In this document: positions 54,722 to 62,576 of the stretch, one piece after another
Layout: each line of letters begins with the position of its first letter
Numbering within the stretch: position 1 is the stretch's first letter
DNA from: Photobacterium carnosum
GTDB taxonomy: Bacteria > Pseudomonadota > Gammaproteobacteria > Enterobacterales > Vibrionaceae
NCBI RefSeq assembly: GCF_002849605.1
Contig: NZ_NPIB01000007.1
Span: 62,001-126,000 of the forward strand
Length of the DNA stretch: 64,000 bases
Reading direction: 5' to 3'
Notes under the pieces: model-generated
Told to the model about the DNA's origin: nothing
Seen by the model: the letters and a program-made list of their open reading frames with translations, nothing else
Databases searched by the model: none
Translations under genes and position numbers: made by a program

Positions 54722-55681
54722 ATGGATAGTAAACTTACTGTACTTTATGAGACTCATCTCAAGCCTCAACTTAAAGCACTTGATCATGATCGTAAAAAAG
54801 TCATAAAACAATATTGGTTATCATTACTGCTTGGGATCGGTTTTGCCGTGATTATAATTCCACTAAGCTTTATGTTTGATTTACAAGCCTTTGGTATTAT
54901 TTTTTCGATTATTATTGCTATCGTTATGCACCGTTTATATAGCAAACGCTGGGATCAATATAAAAAAGACTATAAGCATAAAATAATCACTAAACTCATT
55001 AATTCAATTGATAGCAGCTTTAATTACAAGCCTGCACAATGCATAGATAAACAAGATTATAAAAACAGTGCCCTCTTTAGTCGTCATTATGATCGCTATC
55101 GTGGTGAAGATTTTATTGAAGGCCAACTCGATAAAACGTATTTACGCTTTTCTGAATTACACACTGAATACAAAACCCAAAGCCGTAATAACAACGGTAA
55201 GAACCAAGATCAATGGCATACTATTTTTAAAGGGCTTTTTTTTGTTGCTGATGCAAATAAACACTTTTCAGGCCAAACAACTATTATCCCAAATAACCAT
55301 AGTATTTTCTCGGCTACAGATCAGAAACTATCGGATATATTCAGTAATAACCAACAACAAGTGATCCTCGATGATCCTGAGTTTTCGCAACTGTTTAATA
55401 TCTATAGTAATGATCAAGTTGAGGCTCGTTACTTATTATCACCCTCAATGATACAACGACTTATTAATTTTAGTAATCGTTCTGATCATACAATAGCCTT
55501 CTCATTCGTCGACGATCATCTCTATATTGCAATTTCCAGTTCTAAGAATTATTTTGAACCTAAATTATTTCAACAAGCGGATTCTTTAACCTTTATTGCC
55601 GCTATTTATTACGATCTAAAATTTGTTATTAATATTGTTGATGAACTCGACCTCAATACGCGAATTTGGACAAAACCATAA
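54722..55681 (+). CDS. DUF3137 family membrane protein
   Basis: This 319-residue protein has two adjacent N-terminal membrane helices (SLLLGIGFAVIIIPLSFMF and FGIIFSIIIAIVMHRLY) and a soluble domain with the DUF3137 pattern: KIITKLINSIDSSFNYKP, FSRHYDRYRGEDFIEGQ, FKGLFFVADANKHF, and a C-terminal FSFVDDHLYIAISSSKNYFEP. No known activity. Members are often next to LemA genes; here only a 35-residue ORF precedes it. Confidence 0.8.
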   Translation: MDSKLTVLYETHLKPQLKALDHDRKKVIKQYWLSLLLGIGFAVIIIPLSFMFDLQAFGIIFSIIIAIVMHRLYSKRWDQYKKDYKHKIITKLINSIDSSFNYKPAQCIDKQDYKNSALFSRHYDRYRGEDFIEGQLDKTYLRFSELHTEYKTQSRNNNGKNQDQWHTIFKGLFFVADANKHFSGQTTIIPNNHSIFSATDQKLSDIFSNNQQQVILDDPEFSQLFNIYSNDQVEARYLLSPSMIQRLINFSNRSDHTIAFSFVDDHLYIAISSSKNYFEPKLFQQADSLTFIAAIYYDLKFVINIVDELDLNTRIWTKP

Positions 55682-55705
55682 AGCGAGTAATAAATTACAG
55701 CCATA

Positions 55706-55735
55706 AAAAACGGAAGCTCAAGAGCTTCCGTTTTT
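55706..55735. terminator. Bidirectional terminator
   Basis: A stem AAAAACGGAAGCTC / GAGCTTCCGTTTTT with a tight loop, between convergent genes. Confidence 0.88.
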
Positions 55736-55743
55736 ATTACATC

Positions 55744-56337
55744 TTATATTGCAACTAATCGTCTAATCTGCCAAAAATGCCGCTTCCAAAAAACATGATG
55801 TAAATTAGAAATAGACACTCCTCGCGAACTGGCTGAGTTCATAAAATCACCATTAGAAAGATAAATCCCCACATGACGTTCATTACGACCCGTCTTAAAG
55901 AAGACTAAATCCCCTAACTTAGCGTGATCCTTACGAATACGTCGCCCTAATTTCACTTGCCCTAACGTTGTTCGAGGCAAGTCTTGATGAAATACTTGAC
56001 GATACATCTTCATCACAAAAGCAGAACAATCAATCCCTCGATGGCTTGAACCACCAAAATGATAAGGTGTTCCTTTCCAACCATAATATGCATGAAAAAT
56101 TTTACGTTTTACCAATCGTACATGTCGCCGTTCTTGCGACTTTGTTCGATGATGACTCTTACGTAAATAATGCTTATGGTGTAATGTATGTCCTTGTTGC
56201 TTATTTTGATGTAAGTAATGATGATGAATACGAGAATGATGCACAATTGTATGGGCTGTCGTTCGCGTAGTAGACGCAGCGGCATACCATGACAAAAATG
56301 CCGATAAAATAATAATAATTCTAAAAATATAAAGCAT
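55744..56337 (-). CDS. NlpC/P60 peptidoglycan endopeptidase with His-rich linker
   Basis: This 197-residue protein starts with a signal peptide (YIFRIIIILSAFLSWYAAAS). Residues about 28-75 form an unusual His/Arg/Lys-rich linker with about 14 histidines. The catalytic NlpC/P60 domain (80-197) has YGWKGTPYHFGGSSHRGIDCSAFV with Cys104, LGDLVFFKTG, and RHVGIYLSNGDFMNSAS with the catalytic His. It resembles MepS-type D,D-/L,D-endopeptidases that open cell-wall crosslinks. The linker might bind metal or the anionic envelope (inference). Confidence 0.88.
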   Translation of the reverse strand: MLYIFRIIIILSAFLSWYAAASTTRTTAHTIVHHSRIHHHYLHQNKQQGHTLHHKHYLRKSHHRTKSQERRHVRLVKRKIFHAYYGWKGTPYHFGGSSHRGIDCSAFVMKMYRQVFHQDLPRTTLGQVKLGRRIRKDHAKLGDLVFFKTGRNERHVGIYLSNGDFMNSASSRGVSISNLHHVFWKRHFWQIRRLVAI

Positions 56338-56629
56338 GGTCGTAATTTTTTAATTATAAGTAAAAATCATAGCTAAGTTACAATGTAACATTATATTAAT
56401 GACTATATTACTCTATTTCTGCAATATATAAATTCAATAACAATCATGCCTATCACCCTCAAAATAAGCACTATTTCCTTGACAGTTTACTTTGTAATAT
56501 GTCAGTTCTATTTTATATATATTCGACATTAATCTGCTCATGATCTTCTATTTTAAGATACCATTGTCTCTTGCCAAAACACTGGTTAAATGTACACTAG
56601 TAGCAGGTCATTTGTCATAGATTTACTGT

Positions 56630-58375
56630 ATGTATACTTTACGTCCTTACCAACAAGATAGCGTTAACGCTACCATTCATTATTTTCGCAAACATAGCAC
56701 ACCCGCCGTCCTTGCTCTGCCTACGGGCGCTGGTAAAAGCCTCGTCGTCGCAGAATTAGCCCGTATTGCTAGAGGCCGTGTTCTGGTGCTCACTCACGTA
56801 AAAGAGCTGGTGGAACAAAACCACGCTAAATATGAAAGCTATGGCCTTAAAGCCGCTATTTTCTCTGCGGGATTAGGACGTAAAGAAACCGATCAACAAG
56901 TGGTGTTTGCTTCCGTTCAATCAATGGCAAATAGCCTTGATAAATTTCATGAACAATTTTCATTACTGGTTATTGATGAGTGTCATCGCGTACCTGATGA
57001 TGAAAATAGCGCTTACCGCAAAGTTATCACACATGTACAAACCGTTAATCCCAATATCAAAGTGCTTGGATTAACTGCTACCCCTTATCGATTAGGTACA
57101 GGCTGGATTTACAAATACCATACCCGTGGTCAAGTGAAAACAGAAACTGAACGCTTCTTTCGTGATTGTATTTTTGAATTACCCATTCGTTACTTGCTTG
57201 ATGAAGGCTTTTTAACTGAACCAAAAGTGATGGATATGGCGGTATTAGGCTATGACTTTTCATCACTGACACCTTCAAATACAGGTCATTATAAAGAATC
57301 AGATCTTGATAATGTGATCGAGCAATCAGGTCGCGCGACACCAATGATCATCGAACAAGTCATCGATTACGCCAAAGATCGTCGCGGTATTATGATCTTT
57401 GCCTCTACCGTTAATCATGCTCAAGAGATCATGGGCTATCTTGCGCATGAAAATGCCGCGCTTGTTATCGGCGATACTCCCCTTGATGAACGTGATCGGA
57501 TCATTAATGATTTTAAAGCACAAAAAATCAAATACCTTGTTAACGTATCCGTATTAACAACGGGGTTTGATGCGCCTCATGTTGATCTTATTGCCATATT
57601 ACGCCCGACAGAATCAATTAGCCTTTATCAACAAATCGTCGGTCGTGGTTTACGTTTATTTGAAGGTAAAAAAGACTGCCTTATTCTTGAATATGCAGGT
57701 AACTGTTACGATCTCTACCAACCAGAAGTGGGCGATCCTAAGCCGAATGGCGATAGTGAAATAATAATGGTTCCCTGCCCTGCGTGTGGTTTCAACAATA
57801 GCTTTTGGGGCAAGCTTGATCCTGCTGGCTTCCTCGTTGAGCATTATGGTCGACGCTGCCAAGGTTATTTTGAAGATGACGATACGGGTGAGCGTGAAGA
57901 ATGTGGCTACCGTTTCCGCGCTAAATATTGCGAAGAATGTGGCGCAGATAACGACATTGCCGCCCGCCGCTGCCATCAGTGCAATGCAGTGATGGTTGAC
58001 CCTGATAAAAAGCTACGCGAAGCATTAAAGCTCAAAGATGCAATGATAATGAAATGCACCGATATGCGTTTAGAACCGGGTAAGAATAAGTTTGGTAAGC
58101 CACAACTTAAAGTGGTTTATATTGGCGAAGAAGACAATGAAATTAACGAGATTTGGCAGTTATCAACCAAGACTCAAAAAAGTGACTTTCTCACCAAGTT
58201 CATTAATCCGCACTTAGTGGATAGGCATCGCCCCTTTACTGATACTGCCCCGACAAAAGTGGCAAATAACGAACATCGATTACGTCCACCAGAAATCATT
58301 ATTGCCCGTAAAAATGGCCGCTTCTGGGCGATCCGCGATAAGTTGTTCGATTTAGATCAGTATCAAAAAGGCTGA
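56630..58375 (+). CDS. radD: DEAD/DEAH-box helicase RadD (YejH)
   Basis: This 581-residue SF2 protein has RPYQQDSVNATI, Walker A LPTGAGKSL, Walker B VIDECHRV, TATP, and motif VI QIVGRGLRLF. The C-terminal half has cysteine clusters (PCPACGF, CGYRFRAKYCEECG, RRCHQCNAV) that make zinc sites as in RadD, which helps RecA-dependent and RecA-independent repair. It is complete. The neighbouring 3' region is a repeat-rich accessory segment. Confidence 0.92.
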   Translation: MYTLRPYQQDSVNATIHYFRKHSTPAVLALPTGAGKSLVVAELARIARGRVLVLTHVKELVEQNHAKYESYGLKAAIFSAGLGRKETDQQVVFASVQSMANSLDKFHEQFSLLVIDECHRVPDDENSAYRKVITHVQTVNPNIKVLGLTATPYRLGTGWIYKYHTRGQVKTETERFFRDCIFELPIRYLLDEGFLTEPKVMDMAVLGYDFSSLTPSNTGHYKESDLDNVIEQSGRATPMIIEQVIDYAKDRRGIMIFASTVNHAQEIMGYLAHENAALVIGDTPLDERDRIINDFKAQKIKYLVNVSVLTTGFDAPHVDLIAILRPTESISLYQQIVGRGLRLFEGKKDCLILEYAGNCYDLYQPEVGDPKPNGDSEIIMVPCPACGFNNSFWGKLDPAGFLVEHYGRRCQGYFEDDDTGEREECGYRFRAKYCEECGADNDIAARRCHQCNAVMVDPDKKLREALKLKDAMIMKCTDMRLEPGKNKFGKPQLKVVYIGEEDNEINEIWQLSTKTQKSDFLTKFINPHLVDRHRPFTDTAPTKVANNEHRLRPPEIIIARKNGRFWAIRDKLFDLDQYQKG

Positions 58376-58387
58376 AGAAATAACTGA

Positions 58388-58438
58388 TTAGCTGTACTGA
58401 CTTTTACTCGTCTTACAGCTAAGTTACTGTTTTTGAAG
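58388..58438 (+). terminator. Probable radD terminator
   Basis: A 9-bp stem TTAGCTGTA / TACAGCTAA with a 17-base loop, then GTTACTGTTTTT. The following 58440-58615 has no ORF. Confidence 0.55.
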
Positions 58439-58615
58439 TTTATAGTTAGCTAGAAGTTAGTTAGTGATATTACGAGGGCATGAGAAGAAACAACTTCAAC
58501 TGATCCAATATGCCTTTATGTTTACGTTACTCTCACAACAAAAAATTGTCCGTTTAATGACACAACCTTTTTGTCTATACTGTCAGCATGTCATGCAATT
58601 GGCGGGGATTTTTCG

Positions 58616-58848
58616 ACCCAGATAAAAACGTAAAACAATAAGGATAATAGCATTAGCGCGTAATAATTAAAGAGGATCTAATTATAAATCAATGAATTAA
58701 ATTGATTCACGCCAAGGATAACGCTCGACTTCTTTTCAGCATCACCCTCTATGATATTTTCAATATTTACTTATATAAAGCCGCTCGGACTTGTCCAACA
58801 CTTCGGATAGGTGTCAGCTGCGCGACACATATCCTTATCTGTTATATT
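58616..58848. repeat. ~235-bp repeat, copy 1, with conserved hairpin
   Basis: Nearly identical to 60633-60869 (about a dozen substitutions and one 4-bp indel by eye). It contains a nested palindrome at 58797-58843: AACA / TGTT outside, then GGATA / TATCC, a one-base mismatch, GTGTC / GACAC, and loop AGCTGCGC. The repeat ends immediately before the stop codon of the RelA/SpoT-domain gene. The structure resembles an integron attC or an IS terminus, but I cannot prove either. Confidence 0.85.
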
Positions 58849-59832
58849 TTAACTTGCCGCTAGTATTTTTCTATATTTCTCACGAGCCTCACGAACAATA
58901 TATGGAAACATATCTTCTCTTCTCTCATAATAGTGGTCACAACTAAGGTCTAATATTGTTCTGATTACCCCAGAAAAACCCCATAGAGGTAATTCTTCAT
59001 GTTCACTTTCTATTTCTTCAGCTTCCATATTACTTAAAAATGGTAAACAACGGTTTAATATTTCATCAAATTGTTGAAAAGTTAAATCACAAGATCTAAT
59101 TTCATTAACTAGATTAGGTATATCATTTTCATCAAAATTCCTATTCTTGAAATAATACTTATGAAGCGCCATTAAACTATCAGAACTAAGAGCAACAGAT
59201 GAATCAAATGCTTTTGATGCTTGAGAATTATCTTTTTGATATGAATGCTTTTCATTTTTTATGGCATTAAATTGTTCATCAGCTAATTCAATCAACGCAC
59301 TTAATCTATTTAATTTCCGTCTAAATTGTGGCGCAACATCAGCCTCACGTTTATATAACAATTTATGGCTAATAGCAGACCAAGTATGCATTAACATTGT
59401 TCTTATTTGTATTTCAGCCTTTAGCTCGTCTAAACCTCGAGCATTAGGATGTTTCAACCAGTCCCCTTTCAACTTAACAACATAATGAAACGATGAATAA
59501 CCGAACTGGTCAACATTCAAGTTCTCTTGTTTATTTTCTTCTGATATAACTATAAATTCATTTTTTACAATCGAGCAAATTTTTTCGATATCTTCTTGAT
59601 AATAACAAATTATTCTTATACCACAGAGATCTTCAACCTGTTCAAAAGGAGATGAATATTCTTTTCTTGATAATTTATTTGAAAATGACGATTCATCTTT
59701 AATTCTAGATTCAATAGCAAAAATAGGTATCTGCTCTTCATCAATAAGTTGTTTTAGGGCAGAACAAACATTCCCATTTAGCCTTTCATATTTAGGTTTT
59801 ATTTCTCTATATTGCTCAATTAAAGTCGACAT
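58849..59832 (-). CDS. Stand-alone RelA/SpoT synthetase-domain protein
   Basis: This 327-residue protein has the (p)ppGpp-synthetase fold without an HD hydrolase domain. Motifs: SRIKDESSFSNKL (42-54), VEDLCGIRI (66-74, Asp68 metal ligand), GYSSFHYVVKL (111-121), and AEIQIRTMLMHTWSAISHKL (139-158, Glu140). Residues 190-327 are a helical extension I do not recognise. Start ATG at 59832 with AAGG eight bases upstream. It sits in a repeat-bounded accessory region, so a toxic or anti-phage alarmone/pyrophosphokinase role is as likely as ordinary stringent control. No antitoxin ORF is obvious beside it. Confidence 0.88.
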   Translation of the reverse strand: MSTLIEQYREIKPKYERLNGNVCSALKQLIDEEQIPIFAIESRIKDESSFSNKLSRKEYSSPFEQVEDLCGIRIICYYQEDIEKICSIVKNEFIVISEENKQENLNVDQFGYSSFHYVVKLKGDWLKHPNARGLDELKAEIQIRTMLMHTWSAISHKLLYKREADVAPQFRRKLNRLSALIELADEQFNAIKNEKHSYQKDNSQASKAFDSSVALSSDSLMALHKYYFKNRNFDENDIPNLVNEIRSCDLTFQQFDEILNRCLPFLSNMEAEEIESEHEELPLWGFSGVIRTILDLSCDHYYERREDMFPYIVREAREKYRKILAAS

Positions 59833-59886
59833 CAAACTTACCTTTAAATAAAAAAAATATAACGCCTGCATAACACGTTTGCTTCT

Positions 59887-60006
59887 ATGCAAACCAAGCT
59901 GAATTTTAACGCCTTAATCACTGAAACTAAAGACAAACTGACAATGCCGAATGTAGCAAATCGTGTTGATGCATTTGTTGAACGAAGCCGCTGCGCGGCA
60001 GAGTAA
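59887..60006 (+). pseudogene. 39-residue ORF, possible gene fragment
   Basis: ATG at 59887 to TAA at 60004 encodes MQTKLNFNALITETKDKLTM followed by 19 residues ending RSRCAAE. It looks like coding sequence cut off early, perhaps a mobile-gene N-terminus. A GTTTGC/GCAAAC hairpin (59877-59894) and two TAACGCC motifs (59860, 59907) lie at its start, reminiscent of Vibrionaceae integron core sites. No family assigned. Confidence 0.3.
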
Positions 60007-60055
60007 AGCAGACAGCGATTAAGCTACCTTTAACACTCTTTATAATGGAGTATTA

Positions 60056-60320
60056 ATGATGAATAACGAACAACAGCAACGTTCAGATTATCTTTATGAA
60101 CAACATGTTACCCACCTAACTTTACAAGGTAAACGTCCAGCTACTATTGATGGTTATAGTCGTGCACTTCGTCGCATTACTCACCATTTAGATAAATCGC
60201 CTGATATGTTAACCACTAATGATCTCAAGCGATACTTTACTCAACTGATTAAAACCCATTCATGAAATACCGTCAGAATTGATCAAAATGAATTACGAAA
60301 GTGATGGGTGTCCTATGTTT
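60056..60320 (+). pseudogene. N-terminal remnant of a tyrosine recombinase
   Basis: The frame encodes a core-binding domain start (YLYEQHVTHLTLQGKRPATI, DGYSRALRRITHHLDKSP, LTTNDLKRYFTQLIKTHS) and stops at TGA where related integrases continue with Trp; reading through gives NTVRIDQNELRK before more stops. About 70 of some 300 residues remain and the catalytic R-H-R-Y part is absent. Such integrases often accompany IS91-like transposases. AT-rich neighbours and a second worn copy follow. Confidence 0.75.
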
Positions 60321-60442
60321 ATTTTTCCTTAGCCTAATATCCGTCATCTCGGAAGTGAGGCACGAACTATCCGTGATCTACTCAACGCGTGATCGAGCCT
60401 TAAAGACGCCAGTGAAACACGTTAAATTTCAAGTAGAAACAT

Positions 60443-60471
60443 AGAATCTATAACACTGAATAGTAGATTCT
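60443..60471. repeat. REP-like palindrome
   Basis: AGAATCTA / TAGATTCT arms with a 13-base spacer, between the two recombinase remnants. Confidence 0.45.
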
Positions 60472-60485
60472 CTATTACTCATATT

Positions 60486-60616
60486 GAATAAATTGACTGA
60501 TACATTAACTACTGAGGATCTCAAGCGATACTTAGCTCAACGGATTACAACCATTTATAGAGTACCGTCAGAATTGATCAAAATGGATTACGAAAGTGAT
60601 GGGTGTCCTATGTTTT
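60486..60616 (+). pseudogene. Second recombinase remnant (diverged copy of 60191-60320)
   Basis: About 130 bases resemble 60191-60320 closely but with stop codons and changes. In one frame LTTEDLKRYLAQRITT is still readable, and ACCGTCAGAATTGATCAAAA is common to both. This is a partial duplication or an independently decayed insertion. It runs directly into the second 235-bp repeat. Confidence 0.65.
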
Positions 60617-60632
60617 TTACTATGTTTTTTTC

Positions 60633-60869
60633 ACCCAGATAAAAACGTAAAACAATAAGGATAATGGCATTAGCGCGTAATAATTAAAGAGGATCTAATT
60701 ATAAATCAATGAATTAAATTGATTGGTTCACGCCAAGAATAACGCTCGACTTCTTTTTAGCATCACACTTCATGACATTCGCAATATTTACTTATATAAA
60801 GCCGCTCGGGCTTGTCCAACACTTCGGATAGGTGTCGGCTGCGCGACACATATCCTTATCTGTTATATT
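60633..60869. repeat. ~235-bp repeat, copy 2, with conserved hairpin
   Basis: Direct repeat of 58616-58848. The hairpin is at 60818-60864 (GGATA...TATCC core 60826-60855). The repeat ends at the last base of the stop codon of the minus-strand cyclase-like gene. Confidence 0.85.
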
Positions 60870-61774
60870 CATTTTATTGTATACTCTGATACAAGATTAT
60901 TCTTAGAAACTAAACTGTTGTGATAATCTTTTAACCATTCAAATTTATCAATCACCTTTTGCATAGCTTCTTTCTCTTTCCCCTTTAAAGGAGCTACCCG
61001 TATGTTTAGTTCCGCTAACTTCGCCTCGATCCCATTACCATGTTTCTTTACAAACAACTGTACAGACTCAAATTGAGCATCAAAACCTTTTCGATCAGCT
61101 AGTATTCTAGCTTGAACAATTTTAGAGCTAGCGTCGATCATAGCTAGGTTATATTTCAGATAATCCAGGTAATAAACACCATCTACAGGATCTTTAGCAA
61201 CGAGTTGATTATTGTTGTACATAACATCGGACAGGAATCTAATCTTTTCCATTAGCTTTGTATTTGAACTAGTGTCTTTCGACAAAGCAATTCTTGGATA
61301 TTTTGCGACCTTACTTTCAACTAGATATGAATCAATCAACCCTTCACCGACAGCAAAATTATCTTTCACGTAACAATATTTATTGGAAACGCCACCTCTT
61401 AAAAACACACTTTTCTGACTAAAACAACTGTAAATAAATGCTTGAAGTCTCATCGTTATTATGAATAGTGCATTAGCAGAATGCATATACATTTTGTCAA
61501 CATTAACTAACGACTCAACTTCCTTGGGATAGAACGTGAGAATAAGTGAGTCAGAAACAAAAGCATGTTTAACCTCATAGAACTCATAAAGGTCAAACTG
61601 GCTATTTTGTTTGTAGCGTTCAACAAAATAATCGTCATTCTGAAAATCGAATAGAGCCTTATTCTCTTCCATAAAGCTGACAAACTCTTTAGCCAAGTCT
61701 TCTGAGTTTATCGAGCCATTAATGTCTCGATAACCCAACATATCAATAAATAAAGTCCATTGTAGTAGTTTCAT
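60869..61774 (-). CDS. Protein with class III nucleotidyl-cyclase-like motifs
   Basis: This 301-residue protein has no assigned name. It has FIDMLGYRDING (Asp11), HAFVSDSLILTFYP (Asp75), FLRGGVSNKYC (126-RGG) and VESKVAKYPRIALSKD (about 152-167). This pattern of two acidic residues after beta-strands plus RGG and YPR is shared by a broad group of poorly described accessory proteins that look like class III adenylate/guanylate cyclase folds; the link is inference from motif spacing. ATG at 61774 has a strong AAGGAG. It is in the same repeat-bounded arrangement as the RelA/SpoT-domain gene. Confidence 0.7.
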   Translation of the reverse strand: MKLLQWTLFIDMLGYRDINGSINSEDLAKEFVSFMEENKALFDFQNDDYFVERYKQNSQFDLYEFYEVKHAFVSDSLILTFYPKEVESLVNVDKMYMHSANALFIITMRLQAFIYSCFSQKSVFLRGGVSNKYCYVKDNFAVGEGLIDSYLVESKVAKYPRIALSKDTSSNTKLMEKIRFLSDVMYNNNQLVAKDPVDGVYYLDYLKYNLAMIDASSKIVQARILADRKGFDAQFESVQLFVKKHGNGIEAKLAELNIRVAPLKGKEKEAMQKVIDKFEWLKDYHNSLVSKNNLVSEYTIK

Positions 61775-62433
61775 ATATCTCCTTGAATATAACAACTTAT
61801 TATATTAACAACTTGCCCGAATTTGTTCTTTGAACCTACGCCCGTATTTTATTCGTCATTATACAAACAACATTATAAATCAAACATATTATTATATTTA
61901 CCACCCGATATAAGTCACAAAATTAGATATCTTCCTTTTAGCTTTATTCCTAATACTAATTCGGGTATCTATTAACAGTATAAAAAGTGCAATATAGTTT
62001 ATCTTTCTCTTATTTAAATAAAGAAACACATCTAGCAAAAATAATAACACTACAACATGCTGTAAGTAGATTCCCTATCTCGTTCGTAACCTCACTGTAG
62101 GGAATGACGGGGTGAGTTTTGCATTTACTCTTGGAATTTTCAGTAAAACATTGGACAGCCATATATTTTGTTCTTAAATCGAGTCCCTAAAAAATAAACC
62201 ATTCCACCAGCAACAGCTTTTTTTACTGTGAAAATTACTGCTTATTTTTACATTCTTGGTTAAATCGATTCTATTTCTATATTTCAAGATCACCAAAAAC
62301 CACAATATTGACCGTTATTGCGGTATTTTTATCTCATTCTAAGAAGCTATATTTAATTAGGATGTAACTGATAACTCGCTGACTTTCCTTTGCACTTAAA
62401 AGCGCAAGATTATGGCTATTCTATGTTTTTTTC
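61775..62433. other. AT-rich accessory intergenic stretch with a REP-like palindrome
   Basis: About 660 bases without a convincing ORF. It contains a REP-like element: ATTCCCTA (62070-62077) and TAGGGAAT (62098-62105), continuing into GACGGGG. GTTATATT occurs just before the ribosome-binding site of the cyclase-like gene, mirroring the AATATAAC at its 3' end. Confidence 0.5.
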
Positions 62434-62515
62434 TTGATTTTTGATGGGTTAGCTTGCTTCAAAGACGTTGAGAAAACCGATGTGTTTCATCATGCCATCG
62501 TCGCTGAAAACGGTG
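62434..62515 (+). pseudogene. IS1595 (ISXO2-like) transposase fragment
   Basis: A short readable stretch FDGLACFKDVEKTDVFHHAI followed by VAENGG resembles the middle of IS1595-family DDE transposases (pattern SDGLACFxxV...HxxIVTGGG). Only about 27 residues remain, with no terminal repeats. Overlaps nothing; it lies just before the LysR gene end. Confidence 0.5.
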
Positions 62516-62576
62516 GTATCAGGTGCATCGACTTATCAATAATCGATGCTTGCGGTAATAGTTATAAAGTAGACAA

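Noticed and set aside
59857-59913. Two TAACGCC motifs and a GTTTGC hairpin read as a complete attC site.
   Set aside because: The core boxes are in direct, not inverted, orientation, so they cannot form the attC fold as seen; noted only as reminiscent.
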